Origin: Bigelowiella natans CCMP2755
Lineage: Eukaryota > Cercozoa > Chlorarachniophyceae
Length of the DNA stretch: 64,000 nt
NCBI GenBank assembly: GCA_000320545.1
Contig: ADNK01001958.1
Location: 53,270 to 117,269, forward strand
Reading direction: 5' to 3'
Both the position numbers and the translations under genes were made by a program. This document shows, piece by piece, positions 37,837 through 49,177 of the stretch. A model generated the notes under the pieces. The model made no database searches and was not told where the DNA came from. It saw nothing but the letters and a program-made list of their open reading frames with translations. The stretch's first letter is position 1; each line of letters begins with the position of its first letter.

Positions 37837-38675
37837 CGAGGATGATAACGCAGGACAAGTGCAAGAAGTGTTACGGGAAGGGTACGCAACAGGAACGCAA
37901 CGTCATATCGATCAAAGTGGATAAAGGAGCAGATTCGGTACTACTACTACTGCGATCACGTCGACGACCAAGATTGATGATGATGATGATGATGATTATT
38001 GATAATGATTGATGATGATGATGACTAAATTGGCAGATGGATGCAACATGCATTACAAGCTTCCGCATTATTAGCTTAGATTCTATCCTTATTTATGCAC
38101 CTACTTCCTCCTCATCCTCCTCCTCTTCCCCGTCTGCTTCCTACAGGGTGATAAGATTGTAATGAAGGGAGAGGCCGACGAGAAACCTGGCTTTAGAGCA
38201 GGAGATCTTCACGTATTCTTAGACGTTGACAAGCACATCAGGTGACGATGATATGATGATGATGATGATGATATCGGTTACAGGTGTATGATAACGCCTT
38301 CCTGTGCAGTAGTAATATTTTCTCCTATCAGCATGATGTACTACTCAGCCCTTGTTGAATATAGCGATCTAATTCAATGGATTATATAAAAGGTTTCAGA
38401 GAGAAGGCGATTTCTTGCTGTATAAGAAAAGGCTCTCTGTGAAGGAGGCATTCATGGGTTAGTGGTGGTAGATAATAGAAGATAACGATGTGACCTCTCC
38501 TGTGATGATTTCCTCTACGGTATCTCATCATCGCCCCCTCTCCCTTTTTTGGGTTCTTTCTTCTTATTCTCCTCATTTCTACTACCCACCCACCTCCACT
38601 TCTCCTTTTTGAAGGCTTTGAGTTTCCGATCACCCACCTTGACAACAGGACGATATGTAAGATTATTAGCGATTC

Positions 38676-38713
<38 letters not shown>

Positions 38714-39773
38714 CCAATTGATAACGGCTGCTACCAGTACACGTGTCTTTAATAATGGGCATGACTACACGCACGACAACAAACGGTGAAAACGAAAGAA
38801 GAAATTGTGGTGAATTCGATCATCTGCAGCAGTGTTGAAGTGCAGTGTGTGATGCTAATGGTAATATCATAATTCAGGGGTGAAGCATGAAGGCGTCACG
38901 CAGCCTGGAGCAAGAATGATTGTAAACAGACAACTAATCACTAAAGCATAGCCCTAGAGAAGAAGATGCACATGCACGTAATGTCCTTCGCCCATTCCCA
39001 TTACACACTCGAGACTATTGCTTATGCTTCCCCCCCCCCCCCCCCACCCTTTAGATTCCGAACGAAGGAATGCCAATCACTGGAGGAGGTAAACGAATTA
39101 AGATGACTACTGTCTTGATAATGGTGATGTTTGTATACTATATTATGGTGTGTGATTGAGGGGAGTTTCTATCATCATTTGTTAGGCAAAGGCGATATGA
39201 TTGTTGAATTCGAGGTGGAATTTCCACGGCGTCTGGATCAGTCAACACGCGAAGTAAGATCATGATGATAATAATGATTACGATGATGGTAAACAATCCT
39301 CATGCCCTACCAATCGTGCTTTCTCTTCTGGAAATAGTTATTGTTATTTCCATAACATCTCTCTATTATTCTTCATCTGTTCTCGTCTTCTTCTTCTTAA
39401 TCTTCTGTGATGTAATTATTATTAATATTATTATTATTATTGTTATTGTTAGAAACTCGCTCAATATCTTCCTGGACCTGAGCCTAGGAAGATGCCCAAT
39501 GGAACGGTTGTTTTAAATATTTCCTTCTGTGTCCCCCCCCCACCCCCTCTCTCCTGCGAATAAAATGACTAGTGAAAATTGTAATCGAAGCTTTTATTGA
39601 AGCTTTTAACATCCCGCAACTATTCATCATCGTCATTTTGTTTTAACAATGATCGTTTAATTATCTCTACCATTGCCGTACATCAGACACCAGTACCGGA
39701 ATTGTTACCTTTCGATCTGGCATGGTTCGAGGTCATAGAAACTTGCATATAAAGCGGCGGAAAGAGGGGAGGG

Positions 39774-39819
<46 letters not shown>

Positions 39820-40058
39820 ACATTTTAATTTCCCCTTGCTTCTCTCCTTCGAATATGCATGATTTATGTCGACGATATACTAAACAGCGGCAAATGGAAG
39901 AGAGGGAGAGGAAGAAGAAGGAGCGCCAGCAAAAGAAGAAAAAGAAGGAAATCTACGAATCTGTGTCCACGACGGAAGAGGAAGAAGCTCGTGGAGGCCG
40001 CAGTCCATTTGGAGGGGGGGGACGCGGAGGGCCCGGCGTGCAGTGCCAAACACAATGA
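34267..40058 (+). CDS. DnaJ (Hsp40) type with four zinc-finger repeats, 23 exons, N-terminal membrane segment
   Basis: Exons: 34267-34424, 34542-34687, 34861-34905, 35095-35156, 35369-35437, 35652-35721, 35804-35844, 36143-36186, 36413-36452, 36852-36923, 37149-37217, 37371-37398, 37654-37721, 37854-37937, 38147-38241, 38393-38457, 38615-38656, 38878-38921, 39055-39088, 39186-39253, 39453-39506, 39687-39731, 39888-40058. All 22 junctions keep phase; 537 residues. J domain with HPD at 162-164; CxxCxGxG-type repeats at 247, 264, 291 and 307; C-terminal substrate domains (LTHKLKVQLEDVF, GEADEKPGFRAGDL, IPNEGMPI); tail GGPGVQCQTQ, like the prenylated CaaX end of cytosolic DnaJA. Residues 1-98 form an extension with a hydrophobic segment at 58-77. 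The Gly/Phe linker after the J domain is missing; an FFGGGGGF tract precedes the J domain instead. It should stimulate Hsp70. If translation starts at Met99 (34678) the protein is 439 residues without the anchor. Confidence 0.92.
36539..36645. repeat. (CT)n-(CA)n-(GA)n composite microsatellite
   Basis: About 36 bases of CT, 36 of CA and 35 of GA in succession inside a DnaJ intron. The CT and GA arms are complementary, so a long hairpin with a CA loop is possible. Confidence 0.9.
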
Positions 40059-41320
40059 TCAATGTGTATGCACATATGTGCATGTGCACATGTACAAACA
40101 CGCACACACATTTACACACACCCAGAATGCGCATGTGTACGCGCACGCGCGCACGCGCGCATAGTGTGTGTCGTTGTGTGTATGAAGAGACTCATTGCAT
40201 CCTGTGTGAGTCTAGCTGACAGCAAGTTCAGTACAATAGTAAAGTCAGACGACGTAATCCAACATCAAACATGTATGCATTGAGAGATTATTTTGATACT
40301 ATGCGCACAGCAGAGATGTGACGACATGTTGGAACGACGACAGGCGGTGCACCAACTGTGCTAGTGTGAGCTACTTTCTTGTGGAATCCTTTCGCCAGGA
40401 ACGAGTAGGCAACAACGTGATGAGTCGAAGTTTCCTCATGCTGCGATCTTTCTGCAGAGCTCTAGAGCTGTCGTGCATTTCAATTTCCCACGCGCCTGGC
40501 TGTCCACGCCCAGTGCAGCAGTCTGTCACCAAGTTGAGTGCACGCGCTAGCGCGGGCCGGTTGAGTTTTCACTCATCAAATTGGAACAAAAACAATGACA
40601 GACCTTTCAGTGCAACACCAATGCGAGCGTGTGGGAAGTGAAACGTGCAAACGATGAAAATTTGAATGTGCACGCCTGGACATTGTCAACATCGTTCGCC
40701 ACGTGCGTGCCACGCGCGTGGAACGCTCGACCAGCCCACTCGTGCATGATCGTTGTTCTTCTGCAAAAACCCAGGCCTGCCCAAAACTTTAGGACAAACC
40801 TGCAGCGCAATGCACGTCGATTCAGCACCCAACTTCAGGTTCAGGGCACTCACACACAGTGCATTGTCAATCAGTTCCAACACGCTCTTGAGCAAAATTG
40901 GTGAATGGCGCTGGAACGCACGCACACAGCTCTAGAGCTCTTTGAAGTGAGCACGAGCCGACGTACCTCCTCATCCAGTTTCGTTTACGATGCACGTTGC
41001 AACTTTGATGCCCGCGTTACAGGTTTGGCCCACTCGTGTGAGCCTCCCACAATCTCCATCACCCCATCCATCCAGGAGGCACAACACACAGCGACGATGC
41101 TGCAAGAACAGACTTGTTTCTTGTTAACCTTAAAACATCTTACACTTATTGACCTAATTGCAGACAAAAGGCCAGTGGTGAGAATCTGGAACATTCGTGA
41201 ATATGATAGCAACATGCGCGCTCACTTCGGTAGTTTCATGCTTAAAAAACGAACTTTCTGCAGTAGCAGCCAACTCGCTTCACAGAAGCGACTCATTCGC
41301 CGACTACCTGATAAGCGCAC
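40059..41320. other. Spacer downstream of DnaJ
   Basis: 40060-40990 is rich in CA/TG, GCACGC and CGCGTG words. The palindromic word AGCTCTAGAGCT occurs near 40457 and again near 40926 in inverted surroundings. A 158-codon + frame at 40905-41381 overlaps the next gene's start in another frame and is not accepted. Confidence 0.5.
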
Positions 41321-42533
41321 ATGCCCTCCTCGAAGAGAAGGAGAAGACATGGGGGAGCAGAGGGAACAGATAAAACCCTAAGAAAACTCGAACAGAAGAG
41401 GACTGGAAGGTACCAGAATGAGCGATAGCCCTTACCCCTCCGTATGAGACCGTGAATCATGTGATTGCTGCGGCACAGGCCAACCAGCTCCTCCAGCTGT
41501 GAATTCAATTTTGTTGCACGTGAGGAGGCCAAATCGGGGGCTAGTTCCGGGAAAAAGGTCGCTCTGGGGAAATCACCTTGCAGCCAAGCATGATTTCTCT
41601 TTCGTTGATCCCATTCTATTGCACTTGCTGGAGTCTTCTCTCGTTTCATGTTGAGCTTCTCCGGTTTAAAGTTGACCGCTTTCACAGGAACTCCGATTCT
41701 TGACAGAGAAGGAGATCTTGCCCGCATCGATGAGGGCGGAAAAAGAAGGAATCTACGAATGGGAGATGGCTCTCCCCAGCCCGGAAACAGACTCGGGGAA
41801 AAGCTTTCTCCTTGCAGCAGAGCAAGCAGAGCGGGTTCATGCTAAATACAGGTAGCATTACAGAATAAGAGGAGATGCTTTTCGCGGGGTGATCAATGAG
41901 ATATAGGAAATTCTGTACATCAGGTACGGTGCCGTACTGGTTACAGGGAGTGATTTCATTCCTCTCCGAGTGGGGAGCAATTCGAAGCCTTTCAAGAGAA
42001 AGGAAATACACGCTGAAGCAGCCACATTGAAGGTGAGGGAGTCAGGACGATTATAATTTCTCACCTTCGCGAAGATGATAGATACTTTGACTGTTGTAAC
42101 ATTACAGGGACTCCCAAGCGGGGGAGCAAAAGGCAAAACCATGATTATCGTGCGATTGCCCCCTCGAAGCTCAAAGGTCAAACTGGCTCGAAATGATACA
42201 AGTAAGAAGAGTGTAGTCGATGAGGCCGATGAAGACGACTCAGATTTCTGCATCTTCGAGAAGTTTCGAACATCTGAGAGTGTGGCAGAGGCTGAAGCTG
42301 TCGCCCTTCATGGCCGGTATTTGAATGCGCGGCCATGCGAAAATTGCTATAAAAAGATGGAAACCGCTGGTGTACGGTTGTGCGTCTTTACCAAGCCGTC
42401 AAAAGGCAGAATAGGTTGTGTAAGATTTAGGTGCGAGCAACAGAAGGATAGTGGAAATCATCATGTAGAAAATTTGGGCAAGCGGAAACGAAAATGGATG
42501 GCAGAGCGCATAAAAGGAAAAGGATTATGGTAA
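41321..42533 (+). CDS. Basic Cys-containing protein of unknown function, probably nuclear
   Basis: Five in-phase exons: 41321-41409, 41497-41557, 41688-41851, 41951-42032, 42108-42533; 273 residues. The N terminus MPSSKRRRRHGG and the C terminus KRKRKWMAERIKGKG look like nuclear localisation signals. The middle is charged and helical (FLTEKEILPASMRAEKEGIY, LLAAEQAERVHAKY). The last exon has an acidic stretch and then cysteines in CENCYKK, RLCVFT and GCVRFRC, a possible zinc site. No family recognised. The start is the ATG that keeps frame with exon 2. The following IF2 gene converges on it. Confidence 0.7.
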
Positions 42534-43248
42534 AGTGACTTGCTAAGATCTACGATATTGCATCACTATGTTGCTGAAAGTGGCGTGAAGTCTGACGAAT
42601 TTGGATGATATTGATGTACGCTACTACTGGTATTTCGGACGTAAAACAAGTGAAAATTAAGAATATCGTCCTACACATGGAGGCTAGTTGTCTCAACATA
42701 ACTGCTTCGTATCGATTTCGTCAAATTCTACGTGCGGCTCGATACAACACATACATGCATCGCTTTCAAATGCATGAAGCACGTGGTGGCAGAAACCAAC
42801 AGGCACAACATTAGCGCTGTAGCCGCTGCATTGCACAGCTACATCAGGATGACCATTGAAAAAATTTAATTCTTCATTACATCCGTCTCATACATGCATC
42901 GCAGACTTCGCTGTATGTGCGCAGGCTTGCACATTTGTATTTACTTTCTGTAACTTGTTCGAAATGCGGTCACAATGCAAGCGAACACGCTTGCCTTTGC
43001 ATGTCGTATGCTGAGCACGGAACGTTACTTATATCATAGCTAGCAATAGAGTAGTATGTACAGAGTGTGTGTGTGTGTGTGTGTATAACACTCATTATGA
43101 GTTTACGCGTACAAATAATACGCAGCACGCAGCAGCGGCTTCGATCGGCATGACGATACATGATAAGGTGAGAAAGCGTTGATGAGAATGTCAGTCATAA
43201 ACTCTATATATCTCATACTGCTTGGCAGCACCACACTTATCGCCTGTA
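42534..43248. other. Convergent spacer
   Basis: Between the orphan gene and IF2 3' ends. It contains a well-preserved copy of the dispersed repeat (42783-42900), TGCATG-rich sequence and a short TG run near 43065. No gene seen. Confidence 0.55.
42783..42900 (+). repeat. Dispersed 3'-spacer repeat, copy C
   Basis: The best-preserved copy: GTGGCAGAAACCAACAGGCA, CACAACATTAGC, GCTGTAGCCGCTGCATTGCA, CAGCTACATCAGGATGACCA, TTGAAAAAATTTAATT, ACATCCGTCTCATACATGCA. Confidence 0.8.
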
Positions 43249-46061
43249 TCAGCGTACTTTCAACCCCAAATTTCTCAGGAAGTCGAAGTAAACGTCGAAT
43301 GTGTTTATTTCCACCTTTAGCCTCTTGAGCATATCTTTGTGCTGCTTGGCGGGTGGCTTTACGCGGAAGCACTGCAACGTCGCGCCCGTCGTGTTCGCCA
43401 GAAGAATATCCGCCTTGGTTATTGGACCGATTCCCGAGTCAATCACTTGAACCTGATGTTCGTAGGGCAATGCGGTTATTATGTGAAAGTGCATTAGCAT
43501 TATATATAGAGCACAGCCTCTAACAAAACGACATTCAAGTATGAAAAGCTTGCTGTGCTCATGGATTCGCAGATGATTTTGCCAGTCGGCCCATCGCTAG
43601 TGCTGATGTTTGGATGTTTGGATGTTTGGATGTTTGGTGGGTTATAAGTCCGCAAAACAATTTAAGTGCCGAATCTCCGTTATAAGTAATGTACGTGTGT
43701 CATCTTGTCGCGGTTGTCCGGGTCCTCTTCGTCTAGAAACGGCTCTTGGCATGCAGCTATCAACGGCTGCAATGTACCCTGCTTATCAGCCTTTACTATC
43801 ACCATGTGTGGGTTATCGGAGGATCCGAGTCGTGTTTCAAAGAATTCCTCATACTCTTTCTCTTCGTCATAAACATCATACTGTCCTTTTTGCTGCTCGT
43901 CAGCGTCGTAATCGTCACCATTTCTATCCAGATCAATCAGCTTCCCGCCCCCAAAGACTTGCTCCTCCGACTCATTGCCCCGTATGCGGGGCTGCTGATG
44001 ATACCTCTCCTCGCATTGCCTGCATGGATGACATTGCTAATGAGGACGTGGGAAAAGGGCACTTGTTCTGAATCGAAACGCACACATTTGTTTCTTGTTG
44101 TCTCATTCTTTTTCTCCTAGTAATCTCACACTACCTCTCTTCGGCAAGAGATATGGCCTGGTGCTCTTCCAGTGCGCCAATAAAGTCATCACCAGGCTGT
44201 GGTAAGCCTCTCCCACCCATTATCTGCACTGGGACCCCAGGTGGGACATGGTCGAGCACTATTTTGCGGTCTGATGCCGATGTGATTTGCTTTATCTTTC
44301 CCATCACCATTCCAGCCGTGAAAGCGTCGCCTTTGCGCAAGCAACCTTGCCACAGCACCACGGTCATCACGTTGCCGCGACCTAAATATGGAATCAAGAG
44401 AAGAAGAAGAAAGGAGAACAATAAGACAGAATCCAGTAGAAGGTGCGCTAATACAATCGCATACTTGGCCAAATCGATGCAAGCATACCCCGAACCTGCT
44501 ATCTATTGATTCTTTCTGACCCTACAAGAAATCAGCTTTGACGATTCATACGCACACATATTTCTCTACTCCGACGGTACGGACGACAACGATAACGATT
44601 ATAGTCAACCTGGGTCTTCCCTAAAAGCCTCGATAACTGCACCGTATGGTTGTGCATCCACATCAGCCTCCATGGCTAATCCTCCTTCAAGTCTCTCAAC
44701 TACTCGTCGTTTAAATGAATCAAAGTTCCATCCTGTTCTTGCAGAGATACCAGTAGGTTCAATCATGGAGTTCTCCAAAAATGCAGAAGGATACTCTGGA
44801 AAAGCCTTGGTGCCTGATGGTGGGAAGGGTAACGATGGTGGCGCTTTAGGTTTCAGAAGAACATGCACAGAAACGCCACGTAGCATATCCTAGACGTCAC
44901 TATCAGAATCACTATCACGAGCCATCACGCAGCCATTCACCAACAACAATAAGAACGGTATCATATTCATTGGAACACATAAAAGTTCCATTCTCATCAC
45001 GAATTGTCGCTGTATATCAAGATTGACCTTGAACTATGCTGGCTTTGATTTCGGTCGCCAACTGATCAAACGCTGTTTGGTCGCGGTTCGTGAGGACACC
45101 CTCGTCAAGCTTGGTTATGACCGGGAGCATAGGGATACCATGCTCTGCTGCGAAACTGATGCTTTCGAGCGTCTGCAGTTGTAGGCCTTGGTTGAAGTCA
45201 ACCACCAACACCGCCAGGTCGGACAGAAAGGCAGCATTGTCTCGCATACTTGTGAATACGCGGTGCCCTGGTGTATCCAGGAAAGTCGTTGGAACCTCAC
45301 CGTCAAGATTTACGAGAAAGCAGTAGGTGTCCTGTGTGATACCTGTGTTGTGGGAATGAGGGGGGGGAGGAGGAAGAGGAGGAAAGGAAAAAACAGAGGC
45401 ATGCTTATAAAGTCCATTTCCAAGGTTTATACATATCGGCGGGATGGATTGACCTCCAGGTTCGTGGAGGGCTACATTGGATCCTCCTCTGAGAGCGTCC
45501 ATAAGAGTTGTTTTTCCGTGGTCTACATGGCCTAGAATTGATACGACACTTGGCCGTGGGAGCATTACAGGGATGTGACCTTCCTGTTGATCAGGCTCGA
45601 TCTTGATGTCCAATGGTGTCGATTCTCTTTCGTATACTTCACATAGATCTTTTGCCTGGGTGATCATATTTGTTGGAGGGGAAACCGAAGAATAAGAAGA
45701 TGAGCACACACACAAACACGCAAACTAGAATTTCAAGTTGACGGTGCAGACCGACCTCCTCATAGCTCAGCACCAACGCCTTGACGTCGCGGTACGAAGT
45801 CTTTTTCAAGGTTTTTAGAGTGACCTTTGGCCACCAATCAAATCTAGTTGCAGCCTTTTTGCACACGTCCATCATAGTGCGGTTGAGCTTTTTGGAGAGC
45901 AGGGGTACCGTCATAAACCTAGGGAGCTCGAGGTTGTTAGGCACAACACGCCGAGGCCCCCTAGTTCGCTGCTTCCTACGACTCGCCTTTTTAACGGCAT
46001 CAATGAACTCCTTCTCGGCAAACTCGTATGTTTTCGGAGGCGTCCGGAACACCTTTCTCAT
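43249..46061 (-). CDS. infB: Translation initiation factor IF2, bacterial/organellar type
   Basis: Exons read leftward: 46061-45756, 45655-45454, 45342-about 45035, 44889-44610, 44381-44135, 44019-43695, 43452-43249; about 623 residues. The start of exon 4 needs phase 0, so exon 3 probably ends at ATA|GTTCAA rather than the stronger donor seven bases on. GTPase motifs: G1 GHVDHGKT (144-151), G3 DTPGH, G4 TKLD (usually NKxD), G5 SARTG. Then domain II (GRGNVMTVVLWQGCLRKGDA), an acidic insert, VIVKADKQGTLQPLI, and the C-terminal IDSGIGPITKADILLA with FRVKPPAK. IF2 delivers initiator fMet-tRNA to the ribosome; in a eukaryote this works in mitochondria or plastids. No clear targeting peptide is visible, so an upstream exon may be missing. 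It shares a 491-base divergent spacer with the next gene. Confidence 0.88.
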
Positions 46062-46552
46062 CCTCTCCCCTCTGAGCTACAGTAGCATCGCCAGCACGCC
46101 GAGGAGTGCTTTCGGGGGGAGGAGGTTCTCGGTAGTGATAATCGCAGTAGCGGTGAATGGTCTACCGGCGTTTGGAATGAGCGACAAACTTCACCTAGTG
46201 AAAATGAGGATAAGGCTTGCTCTCTACCAAAATACCAGGAAACATCGTATAAAACTTTGCCAGGACAACGAACACAAAAAACAACCCATCACCGCACATG
46301 TGCACGAAGCAGATGATGGGTTTGATCATCGGCTGCCTGTTGTAATTATTATTGCTTAATGGGAAGAAAATGGCCCTTAATTAAACATGATTTGTGGACC
46401 AAATGCATTGTCGCAGGACGGAAATACTCGTGAATATATGTGTACATTCATTCATCCACACTTTCCTTCTCTCACCCCTCCCAGTGGCACGTCATCGCTT
46501 GGACACAAACATCCTCGCCTTTGGAAAGTAGTGCCTCTGCTGTGTTTGCGCC
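46062..46552. promoter_or_regulatory. Divergent 5' spacer
   Basis: 491 bases between IF2 (leftward) and the presequence-bearing gene (rightward). It may also hide a first exon of IF2. No repeat family. Confidence 0.4.
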
Positions 46553-47433
46553 ATGGTGAAAGTCGCAGCCATTTTGACATTCATGCTCGTGGTGAGACCG
46601 TCGTCCACGGTGACGATCGCACAGAAGCAAACCCATTTTGTTTCATCGGCAGCTTCGGTACGGCATCGTGGACAGGTCAGAAGACGTGCATCTACCTCTT
46701 ACTACAATTTCAATTATCATCGCTCAACGTGTTGATAGTAGGAAGCTGCTTTTATTGTCAGATGCCTCCCCCCGTAAGAGCACATGTTGCACAAGGCACT
46801 AAGAATATCAAGACAGCCGCAAGAAACACCTACTTTCAAACGGAGGACTCCAATGTGAACAGCGCTAGGTCAATTCATTTTTTCCTTGAGCTGTAACTGC
46901 ACGTTTAAAAAGATAACCTCCGATATTGCATTTTCATATTGCCTTAGGAGCAGCAGAGTAGACACGTGTCATGTCTCTGCTGAGAAATCCAGTGGTGATG
47001 GAATGTGCACGACAACTACGTTAGCAGAGCACGAGGTCTAAACTTTCATTTCAGAGAGGACACCATTTATATCTAAAAGCACACTGCTGAGAATTTGAAT
47101 TTTTCCAAAGGACGACCTCTTACGTTTCTCTTCAGTGAAGGTCATATAAGCTGATACATTGCCTAGTTACTTCGCCTTGTGTTTATAATATTGGGCAGCA
47201 GCTCTGAACATATTGATTAATAATCTATAGTCTGGTGGTCTGAGGCTCTTTGTTGTCTATTACCTCATTGGCCAAGGTATTGGACTCCCTAACATGAGAG
47301 AGAGCGCGCGCACACACACACACACACACTCATAGAACAGAGACAGTTCCTTACTAAAAATCTTAAATTTGATTGCTCTTCTTTCTCTCAGGGTGGACAG
47401 TTGAGGACGAATCCGAAGGTACACCCCCACCCT

Positions 47434-47506
<73 letters not shown>

Positions 47507-48122
47507 CTATTCTAATACATTCTGTGTTAAACAATGAGATATTACAGCACTATATATTCCATTATTCCATGAACCCAACGCCTGATTTCGATCTCTACTC
47601 AAATTATTTGACTGAAAGGCCGATTGTGGGCAACTTTAAAGAAGGTGAGTTCTAATTTAAACTACTGTGAACGATATTAGCAAACTAAGAAGACGACGGA
47701 GGTCATAACTTTGTAATATATTCGTTACAGAACAACGAAGTTCGCGGGAACCTGTTACTGGAAGTGTTTAGCGAAGGGTCGGATCAACTATGTTTGGAAA
47801 AACTACGAATATTGCATTTTGCGATAGCCGTCTAATACCTTCATTACAATATATCTAGAGAATCAGGGAGTCGTGGCGCATTACGTGTCAGGCGCTTAGC
47901 TGACAGAACTAGACCATACTTTCTTAAGGTGAGCTGGTGTATTTGGGCTGGTAGCAGCTTTCACAGCATGTCCATTGGTAAGTGGGATCTTTGAAGGTGA
48001 TGTATTTGTTTGTGATAATCTGAAAGGAAGCTGTGGCGTTGAAAGCTCTGATAGAAGAACTTGAAGTAATTTTTTCTTTAACGATTGCACGAGTACAATG
48101 TATATAATATATGTATCTATGT

Positions 48123-48178
<56 letters not shown>

Positions 48179-48429
48179 TCACATATATAATATTTAAGAC
48201 GTATCTTTTCCCATAGTATTCATTTCTACACACTAATGGATTCCTACTTCGACCGAATCAGGAGCTTAACGTTGACAGCTCGATTCCAGACGATAAGCGT
48301 CTTTTCTTCTTAGAGGTGTATATTGTTTCGTGAAGCTATTGTTTCCAAATCTAACGATACACTCATTGCTGTTAGAATTCGGATACGCTGCAAGAAGCAA
48401 AGGAGCTCATAATGAAATCAGTAGCATAA
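46553..48429 (+). CDS. Protein with signal-peptide-like N terminus, unknown function
   Basis: Probable exons: 46553-46675, 46762-46868, 46948-47035, 47111-47140, 47231-47276, 47392-47418, 47548-47644, 47731-47763, 47907-47928, 47967-47977, 48031-48065, 48262-48315, 48376-48429. The start MVKVAAILTFMLVVRPSST is a signal peptide, followed by FVSSAASVRHRGQ, which resembles a plastid transit segment. Later blocks: LRLFVVYYLIGQGWTVED, NPTPDFDLYSNYLTERPIV, a helical AVALKALIEELEELN and LQEAKELIMKSVA at the end. Phase holds everywhere except between 47418 and 47548, where one base is out; a missed mini-exon or indel is likely. The 11-base exon at 47967 is unusual. Family not recognised; plastid location is inferred. 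Confidence 0.6.
47440..47505. repeat. (CA)n(TA)n microsatellite
   Basis: CA repeats followed by TA repeats inside an intron of the presequence-bearing gene. Confidence 0.95.
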
Positions 48430-49177
48430 GGGATGATCATAAGTAATCTACGTTGTATCACATTTCTGTTTAACAATGAATGCTATTACCTGAGCAATAA
48501 GAATGGGGAAGCGTGAATTGTCATTAATGTTCACGGTGTTCGCGAAAAATATTTACTAGCGATGCGATGAAAGGGAATATATTGCTATTAGAGACGCATG
48601 AATATGATATGTTATTATATGAAATGATACAATTTCACATCTCTTAATTATCAAAACCTCGTTAACGTGTCTCGAGATCGAAGTTGATGTGAAATCGAAC
48701 AATAGCGTCAGATTGCTAACGGATTCCTGTATGCATCACTGCGCGCATGGGCTGCGAGTAGGTCTGGGATGATGCTCTACGGAGCTCCCTCGTACATGTA
48801 AAAAAGTAAGACGGATGTGATTAATCAATTAAATTTGTTCAATGGCCATCCTTATGTAGCTGTGCAATGCAGCGGCTACAGCGCTTATGTTGAATCTATT
48901 AATTGGTTTCCACCATGCATACATGGCTAGCAGAATGTAGTAAATTGCTCACAATAAATGGCTACGAATGCGCGCTTAACATGGACGGCCTGCCCCATGC
49001 TATTTACAATTTACTACTTGTATTTGTGTGTGGACATCGATGTACCCACACACGCGCTGATATACGAGGTGGACAGTCGTAAAAGAGAATATCAAAACCC
49101 TCGGTGCCTACTAGAAGGCTCGGCATCACTTAAAATAGCAGTATCAGATCGGATACGCTCGGCTACGACACATATTG
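48430..49177. other. Convergent spacer
   Basis: Between the 3' ends of the presequence-bearing gene and the ATP-grasp-like gene. It contains a reverse copy of the dispersed repeat (48809-48915) in TGCATG/GCGCGC-rich sequence. No gene seen. Confidence 0.55.
48809..48915 (-). repeat. Dispersed 3'-spacer repeat, copy D
   Basis: Read leftward: GTGGAAACCAAT, TCAACATAAGC, GCTGTAGCCGCTGCATTGCA, CAGCTACATAAGGATGGCCA, TTGAACAAATTTAATT, ACATCCGTCTTAC. It is nearly as good a match to copy C as any pair in the window. Confidence 0.8.

Noticed and set aside
40905-41381. 158-codon + strand frame upstream of the Cys-containing orphan
   Set aside because: It has no splice support and overlaps the orphan's first exon in another frame.
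46387-46896. 169-codon + strand frame as a single-exon gene
   Set aside because: The frame starting MVKVAAIL at 46553 splices in phase to later exons and begins with a signal peptide; the 169-codon frame overlaps it out of frame.
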